A stretch of DNA of 64,000 bases from positions 868,001 to 932,000 of the forward strand of contig NZ_BNJG01000002.1 in the NCBI RefSeq assembly GCF_016587375.1, read 5' to 3'. The DNA is from Ktedonobacter robiniae. Lineage in GTDB: Bacteria > Chloroflexota > Ktedonobacteria > Ktedonobacterales > Ktedonobacteraceae. Made by a program: the position numbers and the translations under genes. Of this stretch, positions 53,233 through 62,432 are shown one piece after another; within the stretch, counting starts at the first letter, position 1, and every line of letters starts with the position of its first letter. A model generated the notes under the pieces. It made no database searches and had not been told where the DNA came from. It saw only the letters and a list, made by a program, of their open reading frames with translations.

Positions 53233-56200
53233 CTCGGTGGCTCCTCTGTACTGGTCATTTTACCAAGCAGGCTGGCAAGCTTGCTAAACTCTTTTGCATC
53301 CAGGTCCGCCAGGGGAAAGGGTTGCTCGTGCTCCTGTACTTCTGGCTCATCATGTTCTGGTACGCTCTCGGCGCTCTCAATCGCCCTGGCGAGTTCCGCG
53401 ATGGTCTGATACTGGAAGAGATTTCTGGCGGTCAAACGTAATCCTGCCCGCATGGCCCTGGTCACGATCTGGATAGTAAGGATAGAGTCTCCTCCCAGCT
53501 CGAAGAAGTTTTCATGCCGGCCCACACGTTCCAGGTGCAAGACTTCAGCCCAGATGGACGCCAACACTTCTTCGGTTGGTGTGCGCGGCTCCTGATCACC
53601 TTCCTCAAGATCCACGCGCTCAAGTTGAGGTGCTGGGAGTGCCTGTCGATCCAGTTTGCCATTGGGTAGTAATGGCAACGCATCAAGGAAAACAAAGGCT
53701 GCGGGCAACATATAAGCGGGTAGGTGTTGCAGGAGCCTGGCCCGCAGGTCCTGCGCCGATGGAGAGGGTTCCTGGGACGCGACAAGGTAGGCGACGAGGC
53801 GCTTCTCGCCCGATGGGGCTTGCCCCACCTGTAGCGCGGCATGGCGCAGACGCTCATCCCGCATGAGAATAGCCTCAATTTCACCTATCTCAATGCGGAT
53901 ACCTCTTATCTTGACCTGCTGGTCTATCCGTCCCAGGTACTCAAGAATCCCATCCGAAAGCACGCGCGCGCGATCTCCGGTTCTGTAGAGCCGTTCGCCT
54001 GACTCCTTACTAAAGGGGTCAGGAACAAAGCGTTCAGCCGTCAGGTCGGCACGCCCCTGATACCCCCTGGCAAGACCAATCCCGCCTATATAGATTTCAC
54101 CCGGCACGCCAACAGGCAGGGGAGACAACTGCGCATCCAGGATGTAGACACGCATATTGGCAATGGGGCGCCCAATCGACACCTTCGTAGCTGGTTGTGT
54201 ACCAGCAGGCAATTCATAGCAGGTGGCATCAGCCGCCACTTCAGAGGAACCGTACAGGTTTAGAAGCGTAGCTCCTGGTAAAGCTACCTGAAAACGCTGT
54301 ACTAGTTCCCGTGATAAAGCTTCTCCACTTACACTCCAGAGCTTGAGGCCTGGCAAATGCGCCCCTATCTGGGTATCCAGGTCAAGCAAGCTTTGAAGCA
54401 AAGAGGGCACCAGGACCAGGCGGGTAACGTTCTGGCTTGCCAATGTCTCTATGAGGTCATGTGGGTCCTGCAATTGTGCTCTTGGGATCAGCACTATTGG
54501 GACGCCCTGAAGCAGCGGACCAAAGATCTCCCATACGGCGTCAACAAAGCTTAATGATGTTTTCTGGCAACAGATCTCATCATCCACAAAGGGATAGGTC
54601 TGCCACATCCAGTGTAAACGGTTGAGGGTAGCCTGGTGCGTCGCCAACACACCCTTTGGCCTTCCCGTTGATCCCGAGGTATATATCACATATGCCAGAT
54701 TCTCTGGCTGAATATGCACATTCAGAGGCTCCTCTGGCAAACGCATAAGCTGTTCCTGGTCGCTATCCAGGCACAGGAAGCGTATGGAGGGAGAGAGGAG
54801 GCGCGAACGAAGATGTTTCTGCGTGAGCACAACCGACACCTGCGCATCCTCCACCATTAGCCTCAAACGTTCAACAGGATAGTCGGGGTCCAGGGGTACG
54901 TATGCTCCTCCAGCTTTCAGAATGCCAAAGATACCGATCACCATCTCGATTGATGGTTCCAGGCATAAGCCAACCCGCATCTCCGGCCCAACATGTAGCT
55001 CGCGTAATGCGTGTGCGACCCGGTTAGCTTGCCGATCCAGTTCACGATAATTGACTCGCTGCGCTTCATAGATAAGCGCGGTCGCTTCCGGTGTACGTGC
55101 CACCTGCGCCTCAAATCTATGCACAAGGCTCGACGCTATGGGATAGGTGACTTCGGCCTTGTTCCAGGATGGGATAAGCTGTTCGCGTTCGTCAGGACTC
55201 ACTGGTTGGGCCTGACTGATTCGCTGCTCAGGATTGGCGACCAGCGCCTCAAGCAATCCCTGGTAATGCTCGACCAGGCGCGCTATGCTCTCTAGATCAA
55301 AGAGATCCGTGCTGTACTCAATCGCGCCTTGCAATGAGCCATCCTGGTCCTCAGAGAGATAGAGGCTCAGGTCAAACTTGGATACGGAGCTCTCCAGCGG
55401 TTGCATCTCAATCACAGCCCCTGGTAGTTCCAGAGCATCGATGGTCATATTCTGTAGCGCGAAGAGGACCTGGAAGAGGGGATTGTAACTCAGGCTGCGT
55501 TCAGGCTGTAGGGCCTCGACAAGTTTCTCAAAGGGGAGTTCCTGGTGTGTATAAGCCCCCAGGCAGACCGCGCGCACACGACTCAGAAGCTCTCTAAAGG
55601 TGGGATCGCCTCCCAGGTTGGTGCGCAACGCTAATGTATTCACAAAGAAACCAATCAGACCTTCGGTCTCAATACGCGTCCTGTTAGCAATGGGGGTGCC
55701 GATAACGAGGTCCTCCTGACCACTGTAATAACGCAACAGCACCTGGAAGGTTGCCAGAAGCGTCATGAACAGGGTGGCATCCTCTCGCTGGCTTAAGGCC
55801 CGTACTCGATCCGCCAGTTCAGCAGGCAAATGGAAGCTATACATAGCTCCCGCAAAGCTCTGGACCGCTGGCCGGGTCCTATCGGTTGGCAAGTCGAGTA
55901 GTTCGGGCGCACCCGCCAGTTGCTCACGCCAGTAGGCGATCTCCTCCTCCATTGTCTCTCCACGTAACCAGTTCCGCTGCCAGACCGCATAATCGGCATA
56001 TTGAATGGGCAACGGTGGGAGCACAACTTGCTGATTGGCACACAGCGCGGTGTAGATGGTCGAGAGTTCCCGGTAGAGAATGCCCTGCGACCAGCCATCC
56101 GAGGCGATATGGTGAATAGTCAGCAGCAGCACATGGCTCTCTGAGTTCAAGCGCAACACTCGTGCTCGTAGCATTGGATCTCGCTCAAGGTCAAAAGGCG

Positions 56201-59200
56201 TACGCATCTCCTCATTTGCGATACGCTGTATAGCCACATCGTGCTCCCTCTCGGGTAAAGTGCTCAGGTCGCTCACTGGAAGGGCAACGGTATATGCTGG
56301 CATGATCACCTGGGTTGGATGCCCATCCTCTCCAACACGGATAGCCGTGCGAAGCACTTCATGTCGCTCTACAAGTATATCCAGGCTACGCTCAAGCACC
56401 CCGATATTCAACCTGCCAGTTATGCGCCTGACTCCCATGATAACGTACGCCGCGCTCTCCGCTTCTAGCTGCTCAAGGAACCAGAGCCTCTCCTGAGCAA
56501 AAGAGAGCGCCAATGGATGCGTGCGCGCGACCGGTAGGAGTGGGGGGACCTGGCGCGGCCCGATAAGTACACGCTCCGCCGCAATCCTCTCCGCCAGTTC
56601 AGCAATGGTTGAGGCTTCAAAGAACACAGCAAGGGGTAGATGCACATGGAAGGTCTCCTGGACCCGAGACATGACCTGGGTTACCAGCAATGAATGGCCT
56701 CCAAGCGCGAAGAAGTCATCATCAATACTTATCCCCTCCGCAGGATCGCCAAAGACCCCAAGCGCAACATCTTCGGGGTCAAGCAAATCCGTCCAGATCT
56801 CTATAAGCTTCGCCTCGATATCGCCACGCTCATTCTGTGCAAGAGGTTCTATCACACTGCTCTCTTCTACCTCTGGGCGCGGCAAGGCCTGAAGGTCGAT
56901 ATTCCCGGTCACATCTACCTGGAAGGCATTCACCTGAACCAATCGAGCAGGCAACATATAATCAGGCAGGCGCTTCTCCAGGTATTGGCGCAACTCGCTA
57001 TACGTAGGCCTGGGCTGATCCTGGGTAGGCACAAAATAAGCGATAAGCTGAGACTCGTCAGGCTGGTCATCGCGCACGACCACCACACATGCTTGTACAC
57101 CAGGATAGGAGAGTAACGCCGCCTCAATCTCACCGAGCCTGATCCGGTATCCACGCAACTCTACCTGGCGCTCCACGGGTCCCAGGCGCTGAATCATCCC
57201 TGTAGCATCATGCAGAAGGGGAAGCGCATCGATCCGCTGCTCAGGCTGTTCTACAATCCCTTCCAGCAAACGCTGGTAGTGTGAAATAAAACGCGTAATG
57301 GTACTTGCATCAAAGAGGTCGGTGTTGTATTCAATAGTGCCAAAGATGTCCTGCTCTTGTTCCCACAGGAAGATCATCAGATCCAGGCGTGATGAACCTG
57401 TATCGATTTCTAGCAGATTCAGTGTCAGGCGGGCCAGTTCCAGCGTTACCATGGGCATATGCTGGAGCGAGAACGCAACCTGGAAATAAGGAGGATGGCT
57501 CAAGCTGCGCTCAGGTTGTAGCGCTTCTACGATCTTGCCAAATGGCAGGTCCTGGTTTGTATATGCCCCCAGGGCAACTTCGCGTACACGCCCCAGGAGT
57601 TCACGGAAAGTGGGGTTACCATTAAGACGCGTCCTTAGGGCCTGGATATCGAAGAAGCAGCCAATCAGGTTCTCAATCTCCACATGCGTTCGATTGGCGT
57701 TTGTCGATCCAATGACAATGTCATCCTGCCCCGTGTAACGGAAGAGGAGTGTCTGAAATGCGGCAAGCATCGTCATCGAGAGGGTCGCTCCCTCCCTTTG
57801 CGCCAGCGCCTTGAGCGCCTGCACAAGCGTCGATGGCAATCTGAATGGGTGCTGTGCGCCGCGAAACGTCTGCAAAGGTGGGCGCGGGCGATCAGTTGGA
57901 AGAGCTAGCATTGGGGGCGCGCCTTTCAGGTGCTCCTGCCAGTAGGCTAACTGTTGTTCCATCAATGACGCGCCCAATTCACCAGTTTGCTCATCACGCG
58001 CGCGGCTGTGCAAGCGCTCCTCCTGCCAGAGCGTGTAGTCTACATACTGAACCGGCAAATCCACCAGCGGCGTACTATTCTCACCTTCTGTCAAAGCGTC
58101 ATAGAGCACGCCGAGCTCCTGTAAAAGAATACTCAGCGACCAGCCATCAGAGACAATGTGATGCACTGTCAGTGAGAGCGCATGCTCTTCATCGCTCAAA
58201 CGGAATAGGCGAGCGCGAATCAAAGGCCCCTGGCTCAAATCAAAGGTCCGTTGAACCTCCATGCGCGCCTGGCGCTGCATTTCCGCTTCGCGCTCTTCTA
58301 CAGGCAACATGCTGAGATCCACCTCTGACAGTAGCAGGTAAAGCTCGGACAAGATGACCTGTGCCGGTCGCCCCTGGTGCACCACAATGATGGTAAGAAG
58401 CGACTCATGCCGCTGGATGATGGTATTCAAGCCTCGTTCTAGTACACGAACATCCAGCGGTCCCCGGATCATCACCAGGCGCGAGATATTAAAGAACGGG
58501 TTGTTCGGCTCCCACTGATCGAGGAACCAGAGCCGTTGCTGAGGGAATGAGAGAGGAAACTCCCCTTCCCGCTTAGCCCGCTTGATTGGTTCTTGTCGAA
58601 CCTGGGCACGCGCTCTCAAATGCTCAATACGCTCCGCCAGGGCCGCAACCGTCTGTGCTTCAAAGAGGGTACGGAGCGGGACTTCTACCAGGCAGGCATC
58701 ACGCAAGCGTGAGATGATCTGTACCGCAAGCAGTGAATGTCCACCTACTTCAAAGAAATTGTCATCAATCTCAATGGCCTCTCGTTGGAGTACCTGCGCC
58801 CAGATTCCTGCCACCAACTCTTCAATTGGCGTTCGTGGCGCGCTATAATTTTCACTTGCCTCCTCGATAGGCCTGGGTACGGGTAGCGCACGCCAGTCAA
58901 GCTTGCCATTTAGCGTCAGCGGCAACTCCGCCAACCAGGCAAAAGCGGAGGGAAGCATATACTCTGGCAAGGTCGTTCGCAAGAAGCGCCGCAGTTCAGT
59001 CTCCGTCGGATTGATCTGCCCATCCGCTGCTGGAACCATGTAGGCCACTAACTGCTTCTCACCATCATCCTTGGCATACGCTCGTACAACCGTCGCCTGA
59101 ATGGCCGGGTGCTGGAGCAGAATTACTTCAATTTCGTGTGGCTCAACCCTGACTCCACGAATTTTCACCTGTTCATCCAGGCGACCAAGAATCTCCAATG

Positions 59201-62200
59201 TACCATCAAGGGTGTAGCGCCCACGGTCGCCGCTATGATAAAGCAGGTCTTGCTCGTCGTCGCGGAAAGGGTTCTTCACGAAGCGCTTACCGCTCTCCTC
59301 TAAGGCATTGATATACCCAAGACTCCTGAACGGTGTACGAATGACAATCTCGCCCAGTTCGCCCGGACCGCAGAGTTGACCGCCTCTCCCCATAACAAGC
59401 ATTTGCGTCTCTGGCAGAGGCCTCCCCACTGGTTGTACACCAGGAGTGGCCTCCTCAGGTAGTTGGTACCAAGCCTTAGCAAGCGTCGTTTCAGCTGGTC
59501 CATAGAGGTTGACAAGCATCCCCTCGCAACCAAAGGCCTCGCGCCAGCGCCGGGCCAGGAGGCCCGTCAGGGGCTCTCCGGCGAAAAAGACGCGCCGCAT
59601 AGCGGGTAGCTTATCTTTGACCGCCTCATCATTGAGCCAGCTTTGGGCCATCGTTGGCACAATATGCAGGATCGTAATTCTCTCGTGAGCTAACCAGGGA
59701 ATGATACGCTCAGGCATCAATTCGGCATACGCTTCCGGCAGACAGAGTGTTGCTCCGCTCACCAGGGGCGTGAAAATGTCTCTGAGCACCACATCAAACG
59801 AGATAGAGGTTATCTGCGCGCAACGGTCGCCCGGCCCGATATCGAACGTCGTGCGCTGCCACATCAGAAAGTGGCTCAAGCTCTTATGCCGCCCCAGCAC
59901 CCCCTTTGGCACGCCCGTCGTTCCCGAGGTAAAGAAGAGATAGGCTGGGTCATCCTGCATAATCTCTGGTAGTTTAACCGCTTGCAGGTCCTCGCCAGGC
60001 TCACCCACCGGTCGCCCACTTTGTCCATCTACCGCTAATCTGGTCAGCGCGCTCAGTTCTCCCAACGCTTCCACCTCGCTCATGTCCAGAAGCACCAGAT
60101 ATTTGGCTTGTGCCTCCCGCACCATCACCTCTCGCCTACGCAGAGGAAGTGTTCGATCCAGCGTCAAGAGCACGCCTCCACTCATCAGGGTCCCTAGCAG
60201 CGTCGCGTAAAGCCCAAAGCTCCGCGTCCCCTGGATCGCAACCGCATCCCCACGCCTGACGCCTCGTTTGATCAGCGTACATGCGATAACTTCTGCCCGC
60301 TCAATCAGTTCACGATAGCTCCATTCTCGTCCCGCCTGCCGGAGTGCGCTCAACTCGCGTGGATCATCGGCCCAGGTTTTTATCAGGTTCGTAACTGGCT
60401 CACAATACGGCACTGGCAGCATTGCTGTTGGATCAGGAAGTAGGTGGCGAACATCGGGAGTGATCAGCGAATATGAATCTATCACCCTCTCTGGCGACTC
60501 CGTGATCTGCTCTAGCAAAACCTGAAACTGGCTCAAGAAGAGACGCATACGCGCTTCCGAAAATAGGGCGCGTTGATAGACAAGTTGTAATAGCAGTCCC
60601 TCTTCTCGTTCATCGATATAGAGCGTTATGGGTAACTTGGCCTCTGGCTCGGTCAGTTCCACACTATGCACTTCCAGATCTGGAAGCCTCAATGCATTCT
60701 GGGGCATATTCGCCAGATTCAGCATTACTTCAAAGAGGGGATTGCGGTTCAGGCTGCGCTCAGGCTGCAACACATCTACCAGGTACTCGAAGGGAAGATC
60801 CTGGTGTGCGTATGCTCCCAGCGTCGCCTCGCGTATCCTGCTCAGCAACTCAATGAAGGTTGGTTTGTTCTCCAGATGTACACGCAAAACCAGAGTGTTC
60901 AGGAAAAGCCCGATCAGTTCCTCAAACTCCGAGCGTGTGCGCCCAGCAATTGGGACACCAACCAGGAGATCATCCTGTCCACTATAGCGCCCGAGGAGGA
61001 TGGAGAAGGCACCCAGTAATACCATGAAAAGCGTGGCATCTTCTCTCTGGCTCAACGCCTTGAGCTTGCTGGTCAATTCACCTGGTAGCATCAGCTCCAG
61101 GCCCACACCCTGGAAATTCTGCGTGGCTGGTCTTGGGTAGTCCGTAGGCAGATCGAGCACAGGTGGCCGATCCGCCAGTTGCGCTTCCCAGTAGTGCAGT
61201 TGCTTCTTCAAGCCCTCGCCTCGCAACTGTTCCCGCTGCCAGGAGGCGTAATCGGCGTACTGTACAGTTAGATCCGCCAGAGGTGAAGGACGCCCCTCTG
61301 CAAAGGTGCTATAGAATTCACCAAATTCCCTCATAAATACACTCAATGACCAGCCATCGGAGATGATATGGTGCATCGTCAGGAAGAGTACATGCGTTTG
61401 CGCGTCCAGGCGTAGCAGTGATACGCGCAGCAACGGTCCTCGTTCAAGGTCGAAGGGTTGCCGGGCCTCAATGGTCAGCCTTCGCTGTATCTCTGCCTCC
61501 CATTCCTCCTCCTCAATACCCGTTAGGTCGAGCAACGGCAACTCCAGAGAAAACTCTGCCTTGATCCGCTGTACCGGTGTGCCCTGCACCTCCACAAATG
61601 TCGTTCGCAGGATCTCGTGGCGCCTGATAATCTCATCAAGGCTCTGTTGCATGCAGTCCAGTCGCAAGCGACCATCCAGGCGAAAAGCCATGGGCATATT
61701 ATAAGCTGTATTCTCAGGTTCTAATTGGTTCAGGAACCAGAAGCGCTCTTGCCCAAAGGAGGGCTGCAGATCACGCTGCCGGGAAACCCTGGATATCGAT
61801 GGAAACTGCAACTCACTTTCAACAGGGCGTACTGCCTCGATCTGACTGGCTAAGCCCATCAACGTCGACGACTCAAAAAGCGCTCGAAGCGGTAAGTCTA
61901 TATGAAACTGATTTCGCACGCGCGAAATCAACTGGGTAGCCAGGAGCGAGTGCCCTCCTAGTTCGAAGAAGTTTGCCTCCCGGCCCACCTGTTCAACAAC
62001 GAGTACCTCGCGCCATATACTCGCTAACTGCTGTTCCACCTGTGTACGAGGCATTTGCTCTTCACTCAGCGTCTCCACCTCACCCCATTGAGGCTGCGGC
62101 AACGCCCGTTTATCCACCTTCCCATTGGGCGTCAATGGCAACGCCTCCAACCAGACAAAGGCCGCTGGCACCATGTACTCCGGTAAGCGCTCACGTGTAT

Positions 62201-62432
62201 ACGCTCGCAATGCTTCCGCCGTTGGGGTCTCCTCGCTCTGCCTCAGCAAGTAAGCAACGAGACGCTTCTCCCCTGGTCGATCCTCGCGCAGGATCACTGT
62301 TGCCGAACGCACTGCCGGATGCTTGAGCAACTGGCTCTCAATCTCTCCCGTCTCAATACGATAGCCTCTCAGCTTGACCTGCCCATCCTCTCGCCCAACA
62401 AACTCCACCGTTCCATCCGCTCGCGCTCTCAC
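53229..62432 (-). CDS. Giant NRPS, main part: A(end)-PCP | C-A-PCP | C-[A remnant]-PCP | C-A-PCP
   Basis: A 3067-codon frame that starts in mid A domain because of a frameshift at 62438-62441; the GTG at 62432 is not a natural start. Order (residues): end of A1 and PCP1 (Ser near 161); C2 with HHIISDGWS (354); A2 with YLFFTSGTTGVPKG (840), GrsA-aligned residues D-V-R-H-F-A-L-L-A, unassigned; PCP2 (1234); C3 with HHIVSDGWS (1425); an A remnant (about 1735-1850) holding only the A8-A10 subdomain, with the A10 lysine replaced (VTGNIDLQAL); PCP3 (1915); C4 with HHIASDGWS (2109); A4 with VIYTSGSTGRPKG (2583), code V-D-W-V-S-S-L-A-D, close to beta-alanine VDWVISLAD; PCP4 with LGGDSILT (2982). A short C-terminal tail (ADLDAKEFSKLASLLGKM) may dock with the next protein. 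Confidence 0.9.
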   Translation of the reverse strand: MRARADGTVEFVGREDGQVKLRGYRIETGEIESQLLKHPAVRSATVILREDRPGEKRLVAYLLRQSEETPTAEALRAYTRERLPEYMVPAAFVWLEALPLTPNGKVDKRALPQPQWGEVETLSEEQMPRTQVEQQLASIWREVLVVEQVGREANFFELGGHSLLATQLISRVRNQFHIDLPLRALFESSTLMGLASQIEAVRPVESELQFPSISRVSRQRDLQPSFGQERFWFLNQLEPENTAYNMPMAFRLDGRLRLDCMQQSLDEIIRRHEILRTTFVEVQGTPVQRIKAEFSLELPLLDLTGIEEEEWEAEIQRRLTIEARQPFDLERGPLLRVSLLRLDAQTHVLFLTMHHIISDGWSLSVFMREFGEFYSTFAEGRPSPLADLTVQYADYASWQREQLRGEGLKKQLHYWEAQLADRPPVLDLPTDYPRPATQNFQGVGLELMLPGELTSKLKALSQREDATLFMVLLGAFSILLGRYSGQDDLLVGVPIAGRTRSEFEELIGLFLNTLVLRVHLENKPTFIELLSRIREATLGAYAHQDLPFEYLVDVLQPERSLNRNPLFEVMLNLANMPQNALRLPDLEVHSVELTEPEAKLPITLYIDEREEGLLLQLVYQRALFSEARMRLFLSQFQVLLEQITESPERVIDSYSLITPDVRHLLPDPTAMLPVPYCEPVTNLIKTWADDPRELSALRQAGREWSYRELIERAEVIACTLIKRGVRRGDAVAIQGTRSFGLYATLLGTLMSGGVLLTLDRTLPLRRREVMVREAQAKYLVLLDMSEVEALGELSALTRLAVDGQSGRPVGEPGEDLQAVKLPEIMQDDPAYLFFTSGTTGVPKGVLGRHKSLSHFLMWQRTTFDIGPGDRCAQITSISFDVVLRDIFTPLVSGATLCLPEAYAELMPERIIPWLAHERITILHIVPTMAQSWLNDEAVKDKLPAMRRVFFAGEPLTGLLARRWREAFGCEGMLVNLYGPAETTLAKAWYQLPEEATPGVQPVGRPLPETQMLVMGRGGQLCGPGELGEIVIRTPFRSLGYINALEESGKRFVKNPFRDDEQDLLYHSGDRGRYTLDGTLEILGRLDEQVKIRGVRVEPHEIEVILLQHPAIQATVVRAYAKDDGEKQLVAYMVPAADGQINPTETELRRFLRTTLPEYMLPSAFAWLAELPLTLNGKLDWRALPVPRPIEEASENYSAPRTPIEELVAGIWAQVLQREAIEIDDNFFEVGGHSLLAVQIISRLRDACLVEVPLRTLFEAQTVAALAERIEHLRARAQVRQEPIKRAKREGEFPLSFPQQRLWFLDQWEPNNPFFNISRLVMIRGPLDVRVLERGLNTIIQRHESLLTIIVVHQGRPAQVILSELYLLLSEVDLSMLPVEEREAEMQRQARMEVQRTFDLSQGPLIRARLFRLSDEEHALSLTVHHIVSDGWSLSILLQELGVLYDALTEGENSTPLVDLPVQYVDYTLWQEERLHSRARDEQTGELGASLMEQQLAYWQEHLKGAPPMLALPTDRPRPPLQTFRGAQHPFRLPSTLVQALKALAQREGATLSMTMLAAFQTLLFRYTGQDDIVIGSTNANRTHVEIENLIGCFFDIQALRTRLNGNPTFRELLGRVREVALGAYTNQDLPFGKIVEALQPERSLSHPPYFQVAFSLQHMPMVTLELARLTLNLLEIDTGSSRLDLMIFLWEQEQDIFGTIEYNTDLFDASTITRFISHYQRLLEGIVEQPEQRIDALPLLHDATGMIQRLGPVERQVELRGYRIRLGEIEAALLSYPGVQACVVVVRDDQPDESQLIAYFVPTQDQPRPTYSELRQYLEKRLPDYMLPARLVQVNAFQVDVTGNIDLQALPRPEVEESSVIEPLAQNERGDIEAKLIEIWTDLLDPEDVALGVFGDPAEGISIDDDFFALGGHSLLVTQVMSRVQETFHVHLPLAVFFEASTIAELAERIAAERVLIGPRQVPPLLPVARTHPLALSFAQERLWFLEQLEAESAAYVIMGVRRITGRLNIGVLERSLDILVERHEVLRTAIRVGEDGHPTQVIMPAYTVALPVSDLSTLPEREHDVAIQRIANEEMRTPFDLERDPMLRARVLRLNSESHVLLLTIHHIASDGWSQGILYRELSTIYTALCANQQVVLPPLPIQYADYAVWQRNWLRGETMEEEIAYWREQLAGAPELLDLPTDRTRPAVQSFAGAMYSFHLPAELADRVRALSQREDATLFMTLLATFQVLLRYYSGQEDLVIGTPIANRTRIETEGLIGFFVNTLALRTNLGGDPTFRELLSRVRAVCLGAYTHQELPFEKLVEALQPERSLSYNPLFQVLFALQNMTIDALELPGAVIEMQPLESSVSKFDLSLYLSEDQDGSLQGAIEYSTDLFDLESIARLVEHYQGLLEALVANPEQRISQAQPVSPDEREQLIPSWNKAEVTYPIASSLVHRFEAQVARTPEATALIYEAQRVNYRELDRQANRVAHALRELHVGPEMRVGLCLEPSIEMVIGIFGILKAGGAYVPLDPDYPVERLRLMVEDAQVSVVLTQKHLRSRLLSPSIRFLCLDSDQEQLMRLPEEPLNVHIQPENLAYVIYTSGSTGRPKGVLATHQATLNRLHWMWQTYPFVDDEICCQKTSLSFVDAVWEIFGPLLQGVPIVLIPRAQLQDPHDLIETLASQNVTRLVLVPSLLQSLLDLDTQIGAHLPGLKLWSVSGEALSRELVQRFQVALPGATLLNLYGSSEVAADATCYELPAGTQPATKVSIGRPIANMRVYILDAQLSPLPVGVPGEIYIGGIGLARGYQGRADLTAERFVPDPFSKESGERLYRTGDRARVLSDGILEYLGRIDQQVKIRGIRIEIGEIEAILMRDERLRHAALQVGQAPSGEKRLVAYLVASQEPSPSAQDLRARLLQHLPAYMLPAAFVFLDALPLLPNGKLDRQALPAPQLERVDLEEGDQEPRTPTEEVLASIWAEVLHLERVGRHENFFELGGDSILTIQIVTRAMRAGLRLTARNLFQYQTIAELARAIESAESVPEHDEPEVQEHEQPFPLADLDAKEFSKLASLLGKMTSTEEPPR

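Noticed and set aside
53229..62432. Independent NRPS gene starting with GTG at 62432
   Set aside because: The start falls inside the A7-A8 region of an adenylation domain and lacks a ribosome-binding site; a one-base frameshift explains it.
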